A program made the translations under genes and the position numbers. A stretch of DNA of 64,000 nt from Belnapia rosea (GTDB taxonomy: Bacteria > Pseudomonadota > Alphaproteobacteria > Acetobacterales > Acetobacteraceae). This document shows, one piece after another, positions 54,099-62,684 of the stretch (positions are counted from its first letter, which is position 1; every line of letters begins with the position of its first letter). The stretch is taken from positions 145,600-209,599 of the forward strand of contig NZ_FMZX01000006.1 of assembly GCF_900101615.1 (NCBI RefSeq), written 5' to 3'. The notes under the pieces were generated by a model that worked only from the letters and a program-made list of their open reading frames with translations, was not told the origin of the DNA and ran no database searches.

Positions 54099-55475
54099 TT
54101 GGCAGCGCTGCTCCTCCACGCATGGCTTGGCCTCGTCCTTCTCGCCGCGGTCGCTGCCGGTGCTCGTGCCGACGAGGTCCGCAGGCGGACCGAAGAGCCG
54201 GAGTACCGCCCCGACGGCCTGCCGGAGCGGTCCATCGCCACCGCTCTCCCAGGCAATGGTGACCTGTTCGGTCATCGCCGCTGGCTGGCAGCGCGGGGCA
54301 TCTACTACAATCTCTGGTATCGCAACGACGTCCTGGCCAGCACCTCCGGCGGGTCCCAGCGCGAGGTGATCAATCAGGGCCTGCTCGAGCCCAGCCTGTC
54401 CGTCGACCTCGGGCAGCTTGCAGGCCTGCACGGGCTGCGCCTCTACACGAACCTGTTTCTGATCCATAACACCGGACGCATCCGCCGAGACCTTGTAGGC
54501 GGCGTCAACACGATCGCCGCGATCGAGGCCGCGCCGACGGTCCGCCTCTCCGAGCTTTGGCTCGAGCAACAGCTGCTCGGCGGCCTTGCGCGGTTCAGGG
54601 CCGGGCAGCTCGCGGCAGACGCGGACTTCTTCTTCGCGCAAGCGGCCGACATCTTCCTGCAGACCGACTGGCCCACCATCGCCGCGCTCAACCTGCCGAG
54701 CGGCGGCCCTGCCTACCCGCTGTCCACGCCAGGCGCCCTCCTTGCCCTCGACCCCGAGCCGGGCGTGACGCTGCAGCTCGGTGTCTATAACGGGAACCCC
54801 GCCGGACCTGGGCCGGGTGACGAGCAACGACGGAACCGGCACGGCCTCGCCTTCCGGGTGCGCGACCCCGCTTTGGTGTTGGCCGAGCTTCAGCTCAGCG
54901 CCAACCAGGCGCCCGGAGACACAGGGCTCGCCCGCACGATCAAGGTTGGTGGATGGACGCATCTGGGCCAGTTCGACCACCGGCGGCTCGCCGAGGATGG
55001 CGGGCTGCTGGCTGACCCGGCGGGATCGGGCGCACCGCGGCGTCTGCGCGGCAGCTGGGGACTATACGCGGTGGGCGAACACCAGCTCTACCGCAAGCGC
55101 GGCGGCGACGAAGAAAGCGGCGTGACAGCGTTCGGGCGCGCCTCGGTTGCCCCGTCCGACCGCAGCACGATCAGCCTGTACCTCGACGGCGGCGTGGTAT
55201 TCTCCGGTCTCGTCGCGACGCGGCCGCGGGACCGCTTTGGCTTCAGCCTGATCTATGCCCGCTTCTCCGACGCGGTGCGCGGCTTTGACCGTGACCGCCT
55301 GGCCGGCGCCGGAGCGGCAGTGCGCGAGTTCGAGATGAACCTGGAGGTGACCTATGTGGCCGAGGTTCGGCCGGGGTTCAGCCTTCAACCAGCGCTCACC
55401 CATGTCTGGCGCCCTGGCGGTGATGCGCGCCGCGAGGCCCTGGTGCTCGGCTTCCGCAGCTACCTGCAGTTCTGA
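54099..55475 (+). CDS. OprB-family carbohydrate-selective porin
   Basis: The 458-aa outer-membrane protein has a signal peptide (LLLHAWLGLVLLAAVAAGARADE) and a mature part of alternating strands with aromatic girdles. Key OprB features include GIYYNLWYRNDVLAST, RLSELWLEQQLLGGLARFRAGQL, FFAQAADIFLQTDW, PEPGVTLQLGVYNG, and the closing LVLGFRSYLQF with terminal Phe. It forms a sugar-permeable channel. TTG 54099 is used; GGAAGG lies 5 bases upstream and the signal peptide begins there. It may serve the alpha-glucosidase block nearby. Confidence 0.9.
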   Translation: MAALLLHAWLGLVLLAAVAAGARADEVRRRTEEPEYRPDGLPERSIATALPGNGDLFGHRRWLAARGIYYNLWYRNDVLASTSGGSQREVINQGLLEPSLSVDLGQLAGLHGLRLYTNLFLIHNTGRIRRDLVGGVNTIAAIEAAPTVRLSELWLEQQLLGGLARFRAGQLAADADFFFAQAADIFLQTDWPTIAALNLPSGGPAYPLSTPGALLALDPEPGVTLQLGVYNGNPAGPGPGDEQRRNRHGLAFRVRDPALVLAELQLSANQAPGDTGLARTIKVGGWTHLGQFDHRRLAEDGGLLADPAGSGAPRRLRGSWGLYAVGEHQLYRKRGGDEESGVTAFGRASVAPSDRSTISLYLDGGVVFSGLVATRPRDRFGFSLIYARFSDAVRGFDRDRLAGAGAAVREFEMNLEVTYVAEVRPGFSLQPALTHVWRPGGDARREALVLGFRSYLQF

Positions 55476-55520
55476 GGGAGGCTTCGGCACAGGTCCACGG
55501 GACCCGCAACAGGCCGGCGC

Positions 55521-55549
55521 TTGGAAAATAGCACGACCGGTCGTATTAT
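55521..55549 (+). promoter_or_regulatory. Promoter and palindromic operator of a leaderless TetR gene
   Basis: TTGGAA (55521-55526), a 17-bp spacer, and TATTAT (55544-55549) make a near-consensus promoter. The spacer holds a perfect 12-bp palindrome ACGACCGGTCGT (55533-55544), typical of TetR-type operators. The predicted transcription start coincides with ATG 55555, so the mRNA would be leaderless and self-repressed. Confidence 0.65.
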
Positions 55550-55554
55550 GGGCT

Positions 55555-56154
55555 ATGAAGTCGCAGGCAACCCGGGTTTCGCTCCTCCACCACGGCCTTA
55601 ACGTGCTGAGCGTCTATGGCCTGTCGGGCGTGACCCTGGGCCGGCTGGCTGAGGCAGCCAGACTGTCCAAAAGCGGCCTTTTCGCCCATTTCCGCTCCAA
55701 GGAGCAGCTTGAGTTAGCATTGCTCGACGAAGCGGCGCGGCTGGCGCACACACATGTCGTCGAACCCGCGATGGAAGCGCCGGCAGGCTTGCCTCGGCTC
55801 CGCGTGCTGGTGGAGCGTTGGCTCGGCTGGGCCTCGCGCGCTGGCCTGCCCGGTGGATGTCCCGTCGCGGCGGCCCTGTTTGAGCTGGACGACCGCGAGG
55901 GCGAGGTGCGCGACCACGTCGCCGCATTGGAGCAGGAATGGCGCGCGCTTCTCCGTTCCCTTACGGCCTCTGCCGCCGCGTTGGGACATCTGCGCCCAGA
56001 GACAGATGTGGATCAGTTCGTCTGGGACCTCTGCGGCATTTACCTCAGCCATCATGCCTCTGCCCGCTTCCTGCGTGATCCTGCCGCCGAGACGCGGGCA
56101 CGCCACGCCTTTGATGCCCTGCTCCGCCGCGCCGGCGCGGCGCTGCCGAGCTAG
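55555..56154 (+). CDS. TetR/AcrR-family regulator
   Basis: The 199-aa regulator has a helix-turn-helix region LNVLSVYGLSGVTLGRLAEA, then ARLSKSGLFAHFRSKEQLELALL (residues about 15-60), and a C-terminal TetR_C-like domain (LVERWLGWASRAGLPGGCPVAAALFELD). ATG 55555 has no ribosome site; promoter spacing suggests a leaderless transcript. An ACGACCGGTCGT palindrome covers the promoter. Downstream are two small membrane-protein genes on the same strand, the probable targets. It may also act on itself. Confidence 0.92.
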   Translation: MKSQATRVSLLHHGLNVLSVYGLSGVTLGRLAEAARLSKSGLFAHFRSKEQLELALLDEAARLAHTHVVEPAMEAPAGLPRLRVLVERWLGWASRAGLPGGCPVAAALFELDDREGEVRDHVAALEQEWRALLRSLTASAAALGHLRPETDVDQFVWDLCGIYLSHHASARFLRDPAAETRARHAFDALLRRAGAALPS

Positions 56155-56278
56155 CCAGGACTGGAACATCCGCCATGCCGCTCGGGATCCGAAGCCCATC
56201 CTGCCAGCAATCGCAAACAGCCACGGCCCTGCATCGGCCCGGCACGCAGGCCACCCTGGGGCGAGCGGTGATCAGCGC

Positions 56279-56629
56279 GTGAGCCGTAGCGAGGGGATCA
56301 GGGCCGCGGAGCTGGCACAGCTTCGGCGGCTGCGCTTGGCGGCGCTAGTGGAAGGGGTGACGCTGGTCGTCCTCGTCCTCGTCGCGGTGCCGGCAAAGCA
56401 CCTGTTCGGCCTGCCTGCGGCAACGAAGGTCATAGGGCCGGTACACGGCCTCGCCTTCGTGGCTTATGCATGGATGCTTCTCGCAACCGTGTCGGGCGGT
56501 TCCTGGCGCCGGGGGGAGATCCTGCGTCTGGTGGTCGCTGCCTTCGTGCCCTTTGGCGCCCTCCTCAGCGCAGGGCTGCTGCAGCGGAAGGAAGCGACGC
56601 TGGTGGCGGCCAGCCGGGTCCAGGCGTGA
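56279..56629 (+). CDS. DUF3817 small membrane protein
   Basis: The 116-aa protein has LRRLRLAALVEGVTLVVLVLV, KHLFGLPAATKVIGPVHGLAF and further helices to GALLSAGLLQRKEATLVAA, matching DUF3817, a family of integral membrane proteins with three helices. GTG 56279 starts it, with no strong ribosome site. Its stop overlaps the next ATG as TGATG. Function unknown. It follows the TetR gene by 124 bp. Confidence 0.85.
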   Translation: MSRSEGIRAAELAQLRRLRLAALVEGVTLVVLVLVAVPAKHLFGLPAATKVIGPVHGLAFVAYAWMLLATVSGGSWRRGEILRLVVAAFVPFGALLSAGLLQRKEATLVAASRVQA

Positions 56630-57039
56630 TGGACCTGCTCTGGCTGAAGGCGCTGCACGTCGCGGCAGTGCTGCTTTTCACCAGTGGGCTTCTCGCGCAG
56701 TCACTCGCGCTCGCGGCTGCGCTGCAGGACAGCGTGAGCCCCGGCGTCCTCGCCCGGCTGCGCCGGTGGGACCAGCGCATCACCGCTCCGGCACTGCTGG
56801 CCATGTGGGCTCTTGGCATCGCTGCGGTGCTGGAAGGCGGCTGGTTCGGGGCAGGCTGGCTGTCCGCCAAGCTGCTGCTGGTCATCTCGCTCACCGGCCT
56901 GCACGGGATACAAGCCGGCGCACTTCGTCGGCTGGCATTTGAGGCAGGAAGGCCACCGCGCAGCCTTGGCTGGGCTCCGGTGGCGGTGGTTCTGTCATTC
57001 GTCGCCGTCGCGTTGCTGGCCGTCGCCAAGCCGTTCTGA
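56629..57039 (+). CDS. CopD/HemJ-like small membrane protein
   Basis: The 136-aa protein has four hydrophobic segments, beginning LLWLKALHVAAVLLFTSGLLA with a His in the first helix, then RWDQRITAPALLAMWALGIAAV and KLLLVISLTGLHGIQAGALRR. This is the pattern of the CopD/HemJ-like family, where conserved His residues may bind heme or copper. It is coupled to the DUF3817 gene by a one-base overlap. The specific role is unclear. Confidence 0.75.
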   Translation: MDLLWLKALHVAAVLLFTSGLLAQSLALAAALQDSVSPGVLARLRRWDQRITAPALLAMWALGIAAVLEGGWFGAGWLSAKLLLVISLTGLHGIQAGALRRLAFEAGRPPRSLGWAPVAVVLSFVAVALLAVAKPF

Positions 57040-57416
57040 GAGCGGCTGCGGCCCACGGCGCTGCCGGATGCTGACGGGGCAAGGATGTTCGCCTTTTGCC
57101 AAACTCGACCAGGAGAGCCGTCCAGGATCAGGTCCGCCCTCGGTAGAGCAGACAGCGACTTCACTCGCCAACAATGGGCGCGAAGTCACCAGCCCTCACT
57201 GGCATTTGGAGATGCCCGCTCTCCCGCCAAGAACCGGCATCGAAGCCGCATGAGGGTCACGGACAGCGGGCCGCCGCAGGCTGACGTCCAGCCGCCAGTG
57301 GTCAAGGACGGATGAGGACCAGAACCGTACCATGTGCAGCGCCGGCACCGGCGACGCTACGCAGCATGGCTCACGGCAGAGGCGGAGTGAAGCCGGGCTC
57401 AAGGAACAGCCAGCTG
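57040..57416. other. Convergent intergenic stretch, no supported gene
   Basis: These 377 bp lie between the end of the CopD-like gene and the end of acr3. Small open frames on both strands lack domains or ribosome sites. No terminator with a U tract was found. Confidence 0.35.
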
Positions 57417-58502
57417 CTACCTCTGAGCCGCCGCACCGGCCTCGTACCAGCCCCGGCTACGCCGCACGATACGCACGACCGACAGCATCACCGGCACCTC
57501 GACCAGGACGCCGACCACCGTGGCGAGTGCCGCTCCGGACTGGAAGCCGAACAGGGCAATGGCGGCGGCGACCGCCAACTCGAAGAAGTTGGAGGCGCCG
57601 ATCAGCGCCGAGGGGCCGGCCACGCACCACTCGACGCCGAGCTTGCGGTTCAGCCAGTAGGCCAGCCCCGCGTTGAAATAGACCTGGATCAGGATCGGCA
57701 CCGCCAGAAGGGCAATCACTGCCGGCTGGCGGACGATCTGCTCGCCCTGCAGGCCGAACAGCAGCACCAGGGTAAGGAGCAGCGCCGACAGCGAGACGGG
57801 TGCCAGGCGGCCCAGGGTGCGCGACAGCGCGGCCGGCCCGCCAGCGCTCAGCAGCGCGCGGCGCCAGAGCTGTGCCACCATCACCGGCACGGCGATGTAG
57901 AGCACCACCGAGAGAACCAGCGTGTCCCACGGCACGGCGATGGCGGACAGGCCGAGCAGCAACCCGACGATGGGCGCGAAGGCCACCACCATGATCAGGT
58001 CGTTGAGTGCCACCTGGCTCAGGGTGAAGTGCGGCTCGCCGTCCACCAGGTTCGACCAGACAAAGACCATGGCCGTACAGGGTGCTGCCGCCAGCAGGAT
58101 CAGGCCGGCGATGTAGCTATCCACCTGATCGGCCGGCAGGTAGGGCCGGAACAGCCAGCCGATGAAAAGCCAGCCGAGCAGCGCCATCGAGAAAGGCTTC
58201 ACCAGCCAGTTGATGCCGACCGTCGCCGCGATGCCGCGCCAGTGGCTGCCGACCTGGCGCAGGGCGCCCAGATCGATTTTCAGCAGCATCGGGACGATCA
58301 TCAGCCAGATCAGCACCGCGACCGGCAGATTGACCTCGGCCACCGTCGCCTCACCGATGGCACGGAAGACGTCGGGGGCGAGCTGGCCGAGCAGGATGCC
58401 GGCGATGATGCAAAGGGCGACCCACAGCGTCAGGAAGCGCTCAAAGCTGCCCATGGCAGGCGGCGTTGCCGCAGTGCCGGCGGAGATTGCTGTATCAGAC
58501 AT
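57417..58502 (-). CDS. acr3: Arsenite efflux pump Acr3
   Basis: The 361-aa ACR3 permease has ten helices and exports arsenite. Characteristic are VLIWLMIVPMLLKID, LVKPFSMALLGWLFIG, AAPCTAMVFVWSNL with the conserved Cys (PCTAMVFVWS), ALNDLIMVVAFAPIVG and ALIGASNFFELAVAAAIALF. It is the last gene of the arsR-arsC-acr3 operon, 11 bp after arsC. The N-terminus carries the Ser/Thr-rich extension before the first helix. Assignment is firm. Confidence 0.96.
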   Translation of the reverse strand: MSDTAISAGTAATPPAMGSFERFLTLWVALCIIAGILLGQLAPDVFRAIGEATVAEVNLPVAVLIWLMIVPMLLKIDLGALRQVGSHWRGIAATVGINWLVKPFSMALLGWLFIGWLFRPYLPADQVDSYIAGLILLAAAPCTAMVFVWSNLVDGEPHFTLSQVALNDLIMVVAFAPIVGLLLGLSAIAVPWDTLVLSVVLYIAVPVMVAQLWRRALLSAGGPAALSRTLGRLAPVSLSALLLTLVLLFGLQGEQIVRQPAVIALLAVPILIQVYFNAGLAYWLNRKLGVEWCVAGPSALIGASNFFELAVAAAIALFGFQSGAALATVVGVLVEVPVMLSVVRIVRRSRGWYEAGAAAQR

Positions 58503-58513
58503 ATCGGCTTCCT

Positions 58514-58942
58514 TCAGCGCAGCCGGCGGCCCTGCCCATCCGCCACACGCTCGCTGTCCTCCTTGGTGAAGGCGCCTCGCTGCGGCAAGATGAGGAGATC
58601 GAGCACCGTTTCCGAGGGGCGGCAGAGCTTCACGCCCTGGTCGGTGACCACCAGGGGACGGTTGATGAGGATAGGATGCGCCATCATGGCGTCAAGCAAC
58701 TGGTCATCGGTGAGCGACGGATCGCCCAGGCCCAGCGCTTCGTAGGGTGTGCCTTTCTGCCGAAGCGCGTCACGCGGGTTGAGGCCGGCGCGGCGGATCA
58801 GGTCGGCCAGCTCGTCACGGCTCGGCGGTGTCTTCAGATACTCGACAATCAGTGGCTCGATGCCGGCATTGCGGATGAGGCCGAGGACGTTGCGCGAGGT
58901 ACCGCAGTCCGGGTTGTGGTAGATCGTGACAGTCGCCGTCAT
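58514..58942 (-). CDS. arsC: Arsenate reductase, glutaredoxin-coupled ArsC
   Basis: The 142-aa ArsC of the thioredoxin-like Spx/ArsC fold has IYHNPDCGTSRNVLGLIRN with the catalytic Cys13, then EYLKTPPSRDEL, DDQLLDAMMAHPILINRPLVV (Arg of the arsenate site) and VKLCRPSETVLDLL. It reduces arsenate to arsenite using glutathione and glutaredoxin. ATG 58942 has GGGAGG 7-8 bases upstream. Middle gene of the ars operon. Confidence 0.96.
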   Translation of the reverse strand: MTATVTIYHNPDCGTSRNVLGLIRNAGIEPLIVEYLKTPPSRDELADLIRRAGLNPRDALRQKGTPYEALGLGDPSLTDDQLLDAMMAHPILINRPLVVTDQGVKLCRPSETVLDLLILPQRGAFTKEDSERVADGQGRRLR

Positions 58943-58953
58943 CGGAGCCTCCC

Positions 58954-59316
58954 TTACGCCGGCCGCTGCGGTGCCGGGCAGCAAGCCGCGAGTGGCAGCA
59001 CCGCATCGAGCAGCGGTGCGCAGGCCTCCGGCTGGCCATGGCAGCAATCCTGGACCAGGAAGGCCAGCAGCGCGCGGGTGCCGGCGAGATCCGCCATGTA
59101 GATGATGGAGCGACTTTCGCGCCGCGAGCGGATCAGGCCGGCGCGCGTCAGCTGCGCCAGATGCGTGGACATGGTGTTGTGCGGCACTTCCAGCCGGCGG
59201 GCGATCTCGCCAGCCGACACCCCCTCCTCGCCAGCCTCCACGAGCAGGCGGAACGCACGCAGGCGCGTCTCCTGCCCAAGGGCATTCATGGCTTCTACAG
59301 CAGCGCTCAGGTCCAT
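58954..59316 (-). CDS. arsR: ArsR/SmtB-family arsenic repressor
   Basis: The 120-aa winged-helix repressor has LGQETRLRAFRLLVEAGEEG, the recognition region LEVPHNTMSTHLAQLTRAGLI, and SRRESRSIIYMADLAG. Cys residues are at the C-terminal side (DCCHGQPEAC, then LAACCPA), a likely As(III) site of the type found in C-terminal ArsR variants rather than the ELCVCDL box. ATG 59316 has no ribosome site and probably begins a leaderless mRNA. First gene of arsR-arsC-acr3. Confidence 0.92.
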   Translation of the reverse strand: MDLSAAVEAMNALGQETRLRAFRLLVEAGEEGVSAGEIARRLEVPHNTMSTHLAQLTRAGLIRSRRESRSIIYMADLAGTRALLAFLVQDCCHGQPEACAPLLDAVLPLAACCPAPQRPA

Positions 59317-59351
59317 ATGTCGTTTATCGTGGACATGACGACGCAAAGCAA
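59317..59351 (-). promoter_or_regulatory. Promoter and operator of the ars operon
   Basis: On the minus strand TTGCTT (59351-59346), a 17-bp spacer and GATAAA (59328-59323) form a promoter ending 6 bases before the arsR ATG. An inverted repeat ATGTC (59317-59321) and GACAT (59332-59336), spaced 10 bp, straddles the -10 and is a candidate ArsR operator. The layout predicts a leaderless, self-repressed transcript. Confidence 0.6.
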
Positions 59352-59428
59352 GAGCCCATTTCCATGATCCTCAAAAGGCGGATCAATTGAGCGGCGCCGG
59401 AGAGCGCCGCGAATGGGAGGAAGCAGCC

Positions 59429-60384
59429 ATGGTCTCAATCTCCCGCCGGCCTGCTGCCTGCCATGCTGGCAGGCGTCCGTGCGGCACCGCCGGCGGCGCT
59501 GGCAAGCGCCTGGCGACCGTCGCGGCCGCTCCGCATCATCGTCCCGGCACCGCCGGGCGGCATCACCGACATCGCCGCGCGCATCCTCGCCGCGTAGCTC
59601 CAGACAAGTTGGGGACAACCGGTGGTGGTGGACAACCGCGCGGGCGGCGGCGGGCTGAGCGGTACCAACGAGTTCCTCCGCACGACCGCGGATGGGCATA
59701 CCCTGCTGGTCGGCAATATCGGTCCGCAGGCGACGGCTTACACGCTGTTCCGCAACCTGCCCTATACGCCGGCGGCCTTCGCTCCGGTGTCCGGCCTCAT
59801 TCGCGACCCCAATATCCTGGTCATGCACCCCTCGGTGCCGGCGACAAGCTTGCGGGAGCTGGTCACGCTTCTCCGGGCGCGGCCACGTCAGCTGAACTAT
59901 GGCTCCTCTGGCATCGGTCAGTCTCGGAGCCGAAGCAACGCATGTGCCCTTCCGCGGCTCGGCCCCGGCCCTGACCGAACTGCTCGCGGGCAATGTCCAG
60001 TTCATGTTCGAGAACCTGATCGCCGCGAGCCAGCATGTGCAAGCGGGCCGCCTGCGCGCGCTCGGCGTCACCTCCGCTCATCGCAGCCCCCTGCTGCCCG
60101 AGCTTCCGGCGCTGCAGGAACTGGCGCCCGAACTGGCCGGCTATGGCGTCAGCACCTGGGTCGGGCTTTTCGTACAAGCGGCGGCACCCGCGGAGGCGAT
60201 TGCAGCCCTGAATAGGGAAGCACGACGAGCGCTGACGCGTCCGGGTACAGTTGCGCAATTGACCCAAACAGGGTCCGAAGCCCATGTCACGACCGTCGAA
60301 GGATTCGGCGACTTCATCGCGGTCGAGATAGCGAAGTGGCGGGAGGTCATTCGTCGCGAAGGGCTCGTGATGGACACGACGTGA
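59429..60384 (+). pseudogene. Degraded Bug/TctC substrate-binding protein gene
   Basis: GGAGG and ATG 59429 begin an MVSISRR Tat-like signal. Three lesions break the gene. There is a frameshift near 59448. An in-frame TAG follows at 59595-59597 after RPLRIIVPAPPGGITDIAAR. A short deletion with frameshift occurs near 59920, where SSGIGQS should continue to the LGAEATHVPFRGSAPALTEL segment. Remaining parts are clearly Bug-like (VVVDNRAGGGGLSGTNEF, LLPELPALQELAPEL, WVGLFVQAAAP). The gene cannot give a full protein without correction. It is divergent from arsR. Confidence 0.9.
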
Positions 60385-60541
60385 CATGAGGTCCGACTTT
60401 TGTCGGTGAGGACGATCTCAATTTGCGCGGTGTCGCGCTTTCCTTTGGAGTGACGCCACGCGTCAATGCGCCCGGTGACAAACGCGCCGCCTTCCGCATA
60501 TGCAGTGTGGAAAGCTGCTGATCGCGGCGAAGAGGAGTTGA

Positions 60542-61483
60542 ATGGGACGCATTGTGACCCTCATCGCCGTGGTGCTGGGCATCCTGCTGGTGGGCGGCGG
60601 GAGCTGGCTCTACAACCCCGACCTGCCCCGAGCCGCGCTGGAACGCCGCTGGGCGCCGCCACCCTCACAGTTCGTGGAGGCAGCAGGAGTGCGGCTCCAT
60701 ATCCGCGACACCGGACCGCGCGATGGTCCGGCAGTGCTGCTGATCCATGGCTTCGGCTCCTCCCTGCACACCTGGGAGGCGTGGATGCCGCTGCTGGAGA
60801 GCCGCTTCCGCGTCGTCTCGCTCGACCTGCCCGGCTTCGGCCTGACCGGGCCGGACCCGACTGGCGACTACTCCGACGAGCGAAGCGTCGCCGTGCTTGC
60901 AGCGCTGATGGACCGGCTCGGGATCGGGAAGGCAGCGGTGGTCGGCTCCTCCATGGGCGGCCGGATTGCCTGGCGCTTCGCCGCGGCCGAGCCGACGCGC
61001 GTCTCGAAGCTTGTGCTGATGGCACCGGACGGTTTTGCGAGCCTGGGCCGCGAGTACGGCCGCGCGCCGGAGCGGCTGCCCTGGCTGATGCGGCTATTGC
61101 CCTACAGCGCGCCGAAGCCGCTTCTGCGCAGGACGATGCAGAACGCCTACGCCGTCCCCGGCGTGCTCACGGATGCGGTAGTGGACCGCTACCATGCCAT
61201 GTTGCTCGCCCCTGGTGTGCGGCGCGCCATCCTCGACCGCGTGTTGCAGACGCGCCTTGTGCCGCCCGAGCCGATCCTGGCAACGATCCGCGTACCGGTG
61301 CTGCTGCTGTGGGGCGAGCGGGACGGCGCGGTGCCCGCCTCCCATGCCGCCGACTACGAGCGTGCGTTGCCCGATGTGCGCAGGGTGATCCTGCCCGGGA
61401 TCGGCCATGTACCGATGGAGGAGGCGCCGGAGGTCTCGGCGCGGGCGCTGCGGGCGTTCCTCGAGGCCGAAGCAGACGGCTGA
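60542..61483 (+). CDS. Membrane-anchored alpha/beta hydrolase
   Basis: The 313-aa protein has an N-terminal signal anchor (GRIVTLIAVVLGILLVGGGSW) and an alpha/beta-hydrolase fold: VLLIHGFGSSLHTWEAW, LDLPGFGLTGPDP, nucleophile elbow VVGSSMGGRIAW, acid in LWGERDGAVPASHA, and catalytic His in GIGHVPMEEAPE. It is like 2-hydroxymuconate-semialdehyde hydrolase or DhaA-type esterases, but anchored. ATG 60542 has GAGGAG about 6 bases upstream. Function unknown; adjacent genes are unrelated. Confidence 0.9.
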   Translation: MGRIVTLIAVVLGILLVGGGSWLYNPDLPRAALERRWAPPPSQFVEAAGVRLHIRDTGPRDGPAVLLIHGFGSSLHTWEAWMPLLESRFRVVSLDLPGFGLTGPDPTGDYSDERSVAVLAALMDRLGIGKAAVVGSSMGGRIAWRFAAAEPTRVSKLVLMAPDGFASLGREYGRAPERLPWLMRLLPYSAPKPLLRRTMQNAYAVPGVLTDAVVDRYHAMLLAPGVRRAILDRVLQTRLVPPEPILATIRVPVLLLWGERDGAVPASHAADYERALPDVRRVILPGIGHVPMEEAPEVSARALRAFLEAEADG

Positions 61484-61528
61484 CGCTTGCCGGGCACCGC
61501 GCCAAAACCAGCGCGGCTATGCAGCGCG

Positions 61529-62680
61529 CTACACCGACAATCGCAGTTGCGCCGCTGTCTGCCTTGGCTGGTCGTTGAGCGTCGAGAGCGTAATGCCCAG
61601 GAGCCGGATGCCCTTCGGCACCGGAAAGAGCGGCTCCAGCAGCGCGAGGCCCACCCGCTCAAGTTCGTGCTGGCTCGAGATGGGTGCAGCCGCAGTCCGG
61701 CTGCGCGTGGCCTGGCTGAAGTCAGCGTACTTGACCTTGAGCGTTACGGTGCGACCACGGATCCCGGTGCTGTCGCAGTAGCACCAGACCTTCTGGAAAA
61801 TCGGCTGCAGCGCTCCATGGGCCTCCCCCAAGGTGAACAGGTCAGCACTGAAGGTGTTCTCGGCGCCAACCGATTTGCGGATCCGGTCCGGCCGGACCGG
61901 GCGATCGTCGATGGCGCGGGCAATCCAGTAATAATAGGCGCCAGCCTTGCCGAAATGCTGCTGCAGGAAGGCCAGGCTGTGCGCCCGAAGGTCGAGCCCG
62001 GTCTGGATCCCAAGCTGGTTCATCCTGGCGGCAGTCGCCGGGCCGACCCCATGGAACTTGCTGACCGGCAGATCCTCGACATAGGCAGGGCCCATCCGAG
62101 GCGTGATGACGAACAAGCCGTCAGGCTTGCGGTGATCGGAAGCCAGCTTGGCCAGAAATTTGTTGTAGGACACGCCGGCCGATGCGGTCAGCGCCGTCTC
62201 CTGCCTGATCCGGGCACGGATGCGCTGGGCGATCTCGGTTGCCGTGGCGATGCCCGGCAAATTCTCGGTGACATCGAGATAGGCCTCGTCCAGCGAGAGC
62301 GGCTCGATCATGGGCGTGTATTCGGCGAAGATGCCGCGGATCTGCAAGGACACCGCTTTATAGACGTCGAAGCGTGGCGGCACGAAGATCAGCTCCGGGC
62401 ACTTCCGGCGGGCGGTCACCGATGGCATGGCTGAATGCACGCCGAATTTGCGGGCCTCATAGCTCGCGGCAGCTACCACGCCGCGCTCCCGCGAGCCACC
62501 AACGGCAACCGGCAGGCTACGCAGTGCCGGATTGTCCCGCTGCTCGACCGAGGCGTAGAAGGCGTCCATGTCGATGTGAATGATCTTGCGCGGCCGGACG
62601 ACCTCGGCCGCCGCACCGTTGCGTCCTGCCTGATCGATCTTCCCCTGGCTGGCGTCGTGGCTGGCGTCGGACAAGGTCAC
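61529..62680 (-). CDS. dinB: DNA polymerase IV (DinB)
   Basis: The 383-aa Y-family translesion polymerase has catalytic IHIDMDAFYASVEQRDNP, then AASYEARKFGVHSAMP, the second metal site PLSLDEAYLDVTE, SAGVSYNKFLAKLASDHRKPDG and helix-hairpin-helix FHGVGPATAARMNQLG, plus the little-finger TVTLKVKYADFSQATRS. GTG 62680 is used, four bases after the stop of the upstream SRAP-like ORF. The short unstructured N-terminus suggests the start could be later. It is probably SOS induced, but I found no clear LexA box. Adjacent dnaE2/SRAP remnants suggest a broken mutagenesis cassette. Confidence 0.95.
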   Translation of the reverse strand: MTLSDASHDASQGKIDQAGRNGAAAEVVRPRKIIHIDMDAFYASVEQRDNPALRSLPVAVGGSRERGVVAAASYEARKFGVHSAMPSVTARRKCPELIFVPPRFDVYKAVSLQIRGIFAEYTPMIEPLSLDEAYLDVTENLPGIATATEIAQRIRARIRQETALTASAGVSYNKFLAKLASDHRKPDGLFVITPRMGPAYVEDLPVSKFHGVGPATAARMNQLGIQTGLDLRAHSLAFLQQHFGKAGAYYYWIARAIDDRPVRPDRIRKSVGAENTFSADLFTLGEAHGALQPIFQKVWCYCDSTGIRGRTVTLKVKYADFSQATRSRTAAAPISSQHELERVGLALLEPLFPVPKGIRLLGITLSTLNDQPRQTAAQLRLSV

Positions 62681-62684
62681 ACCA

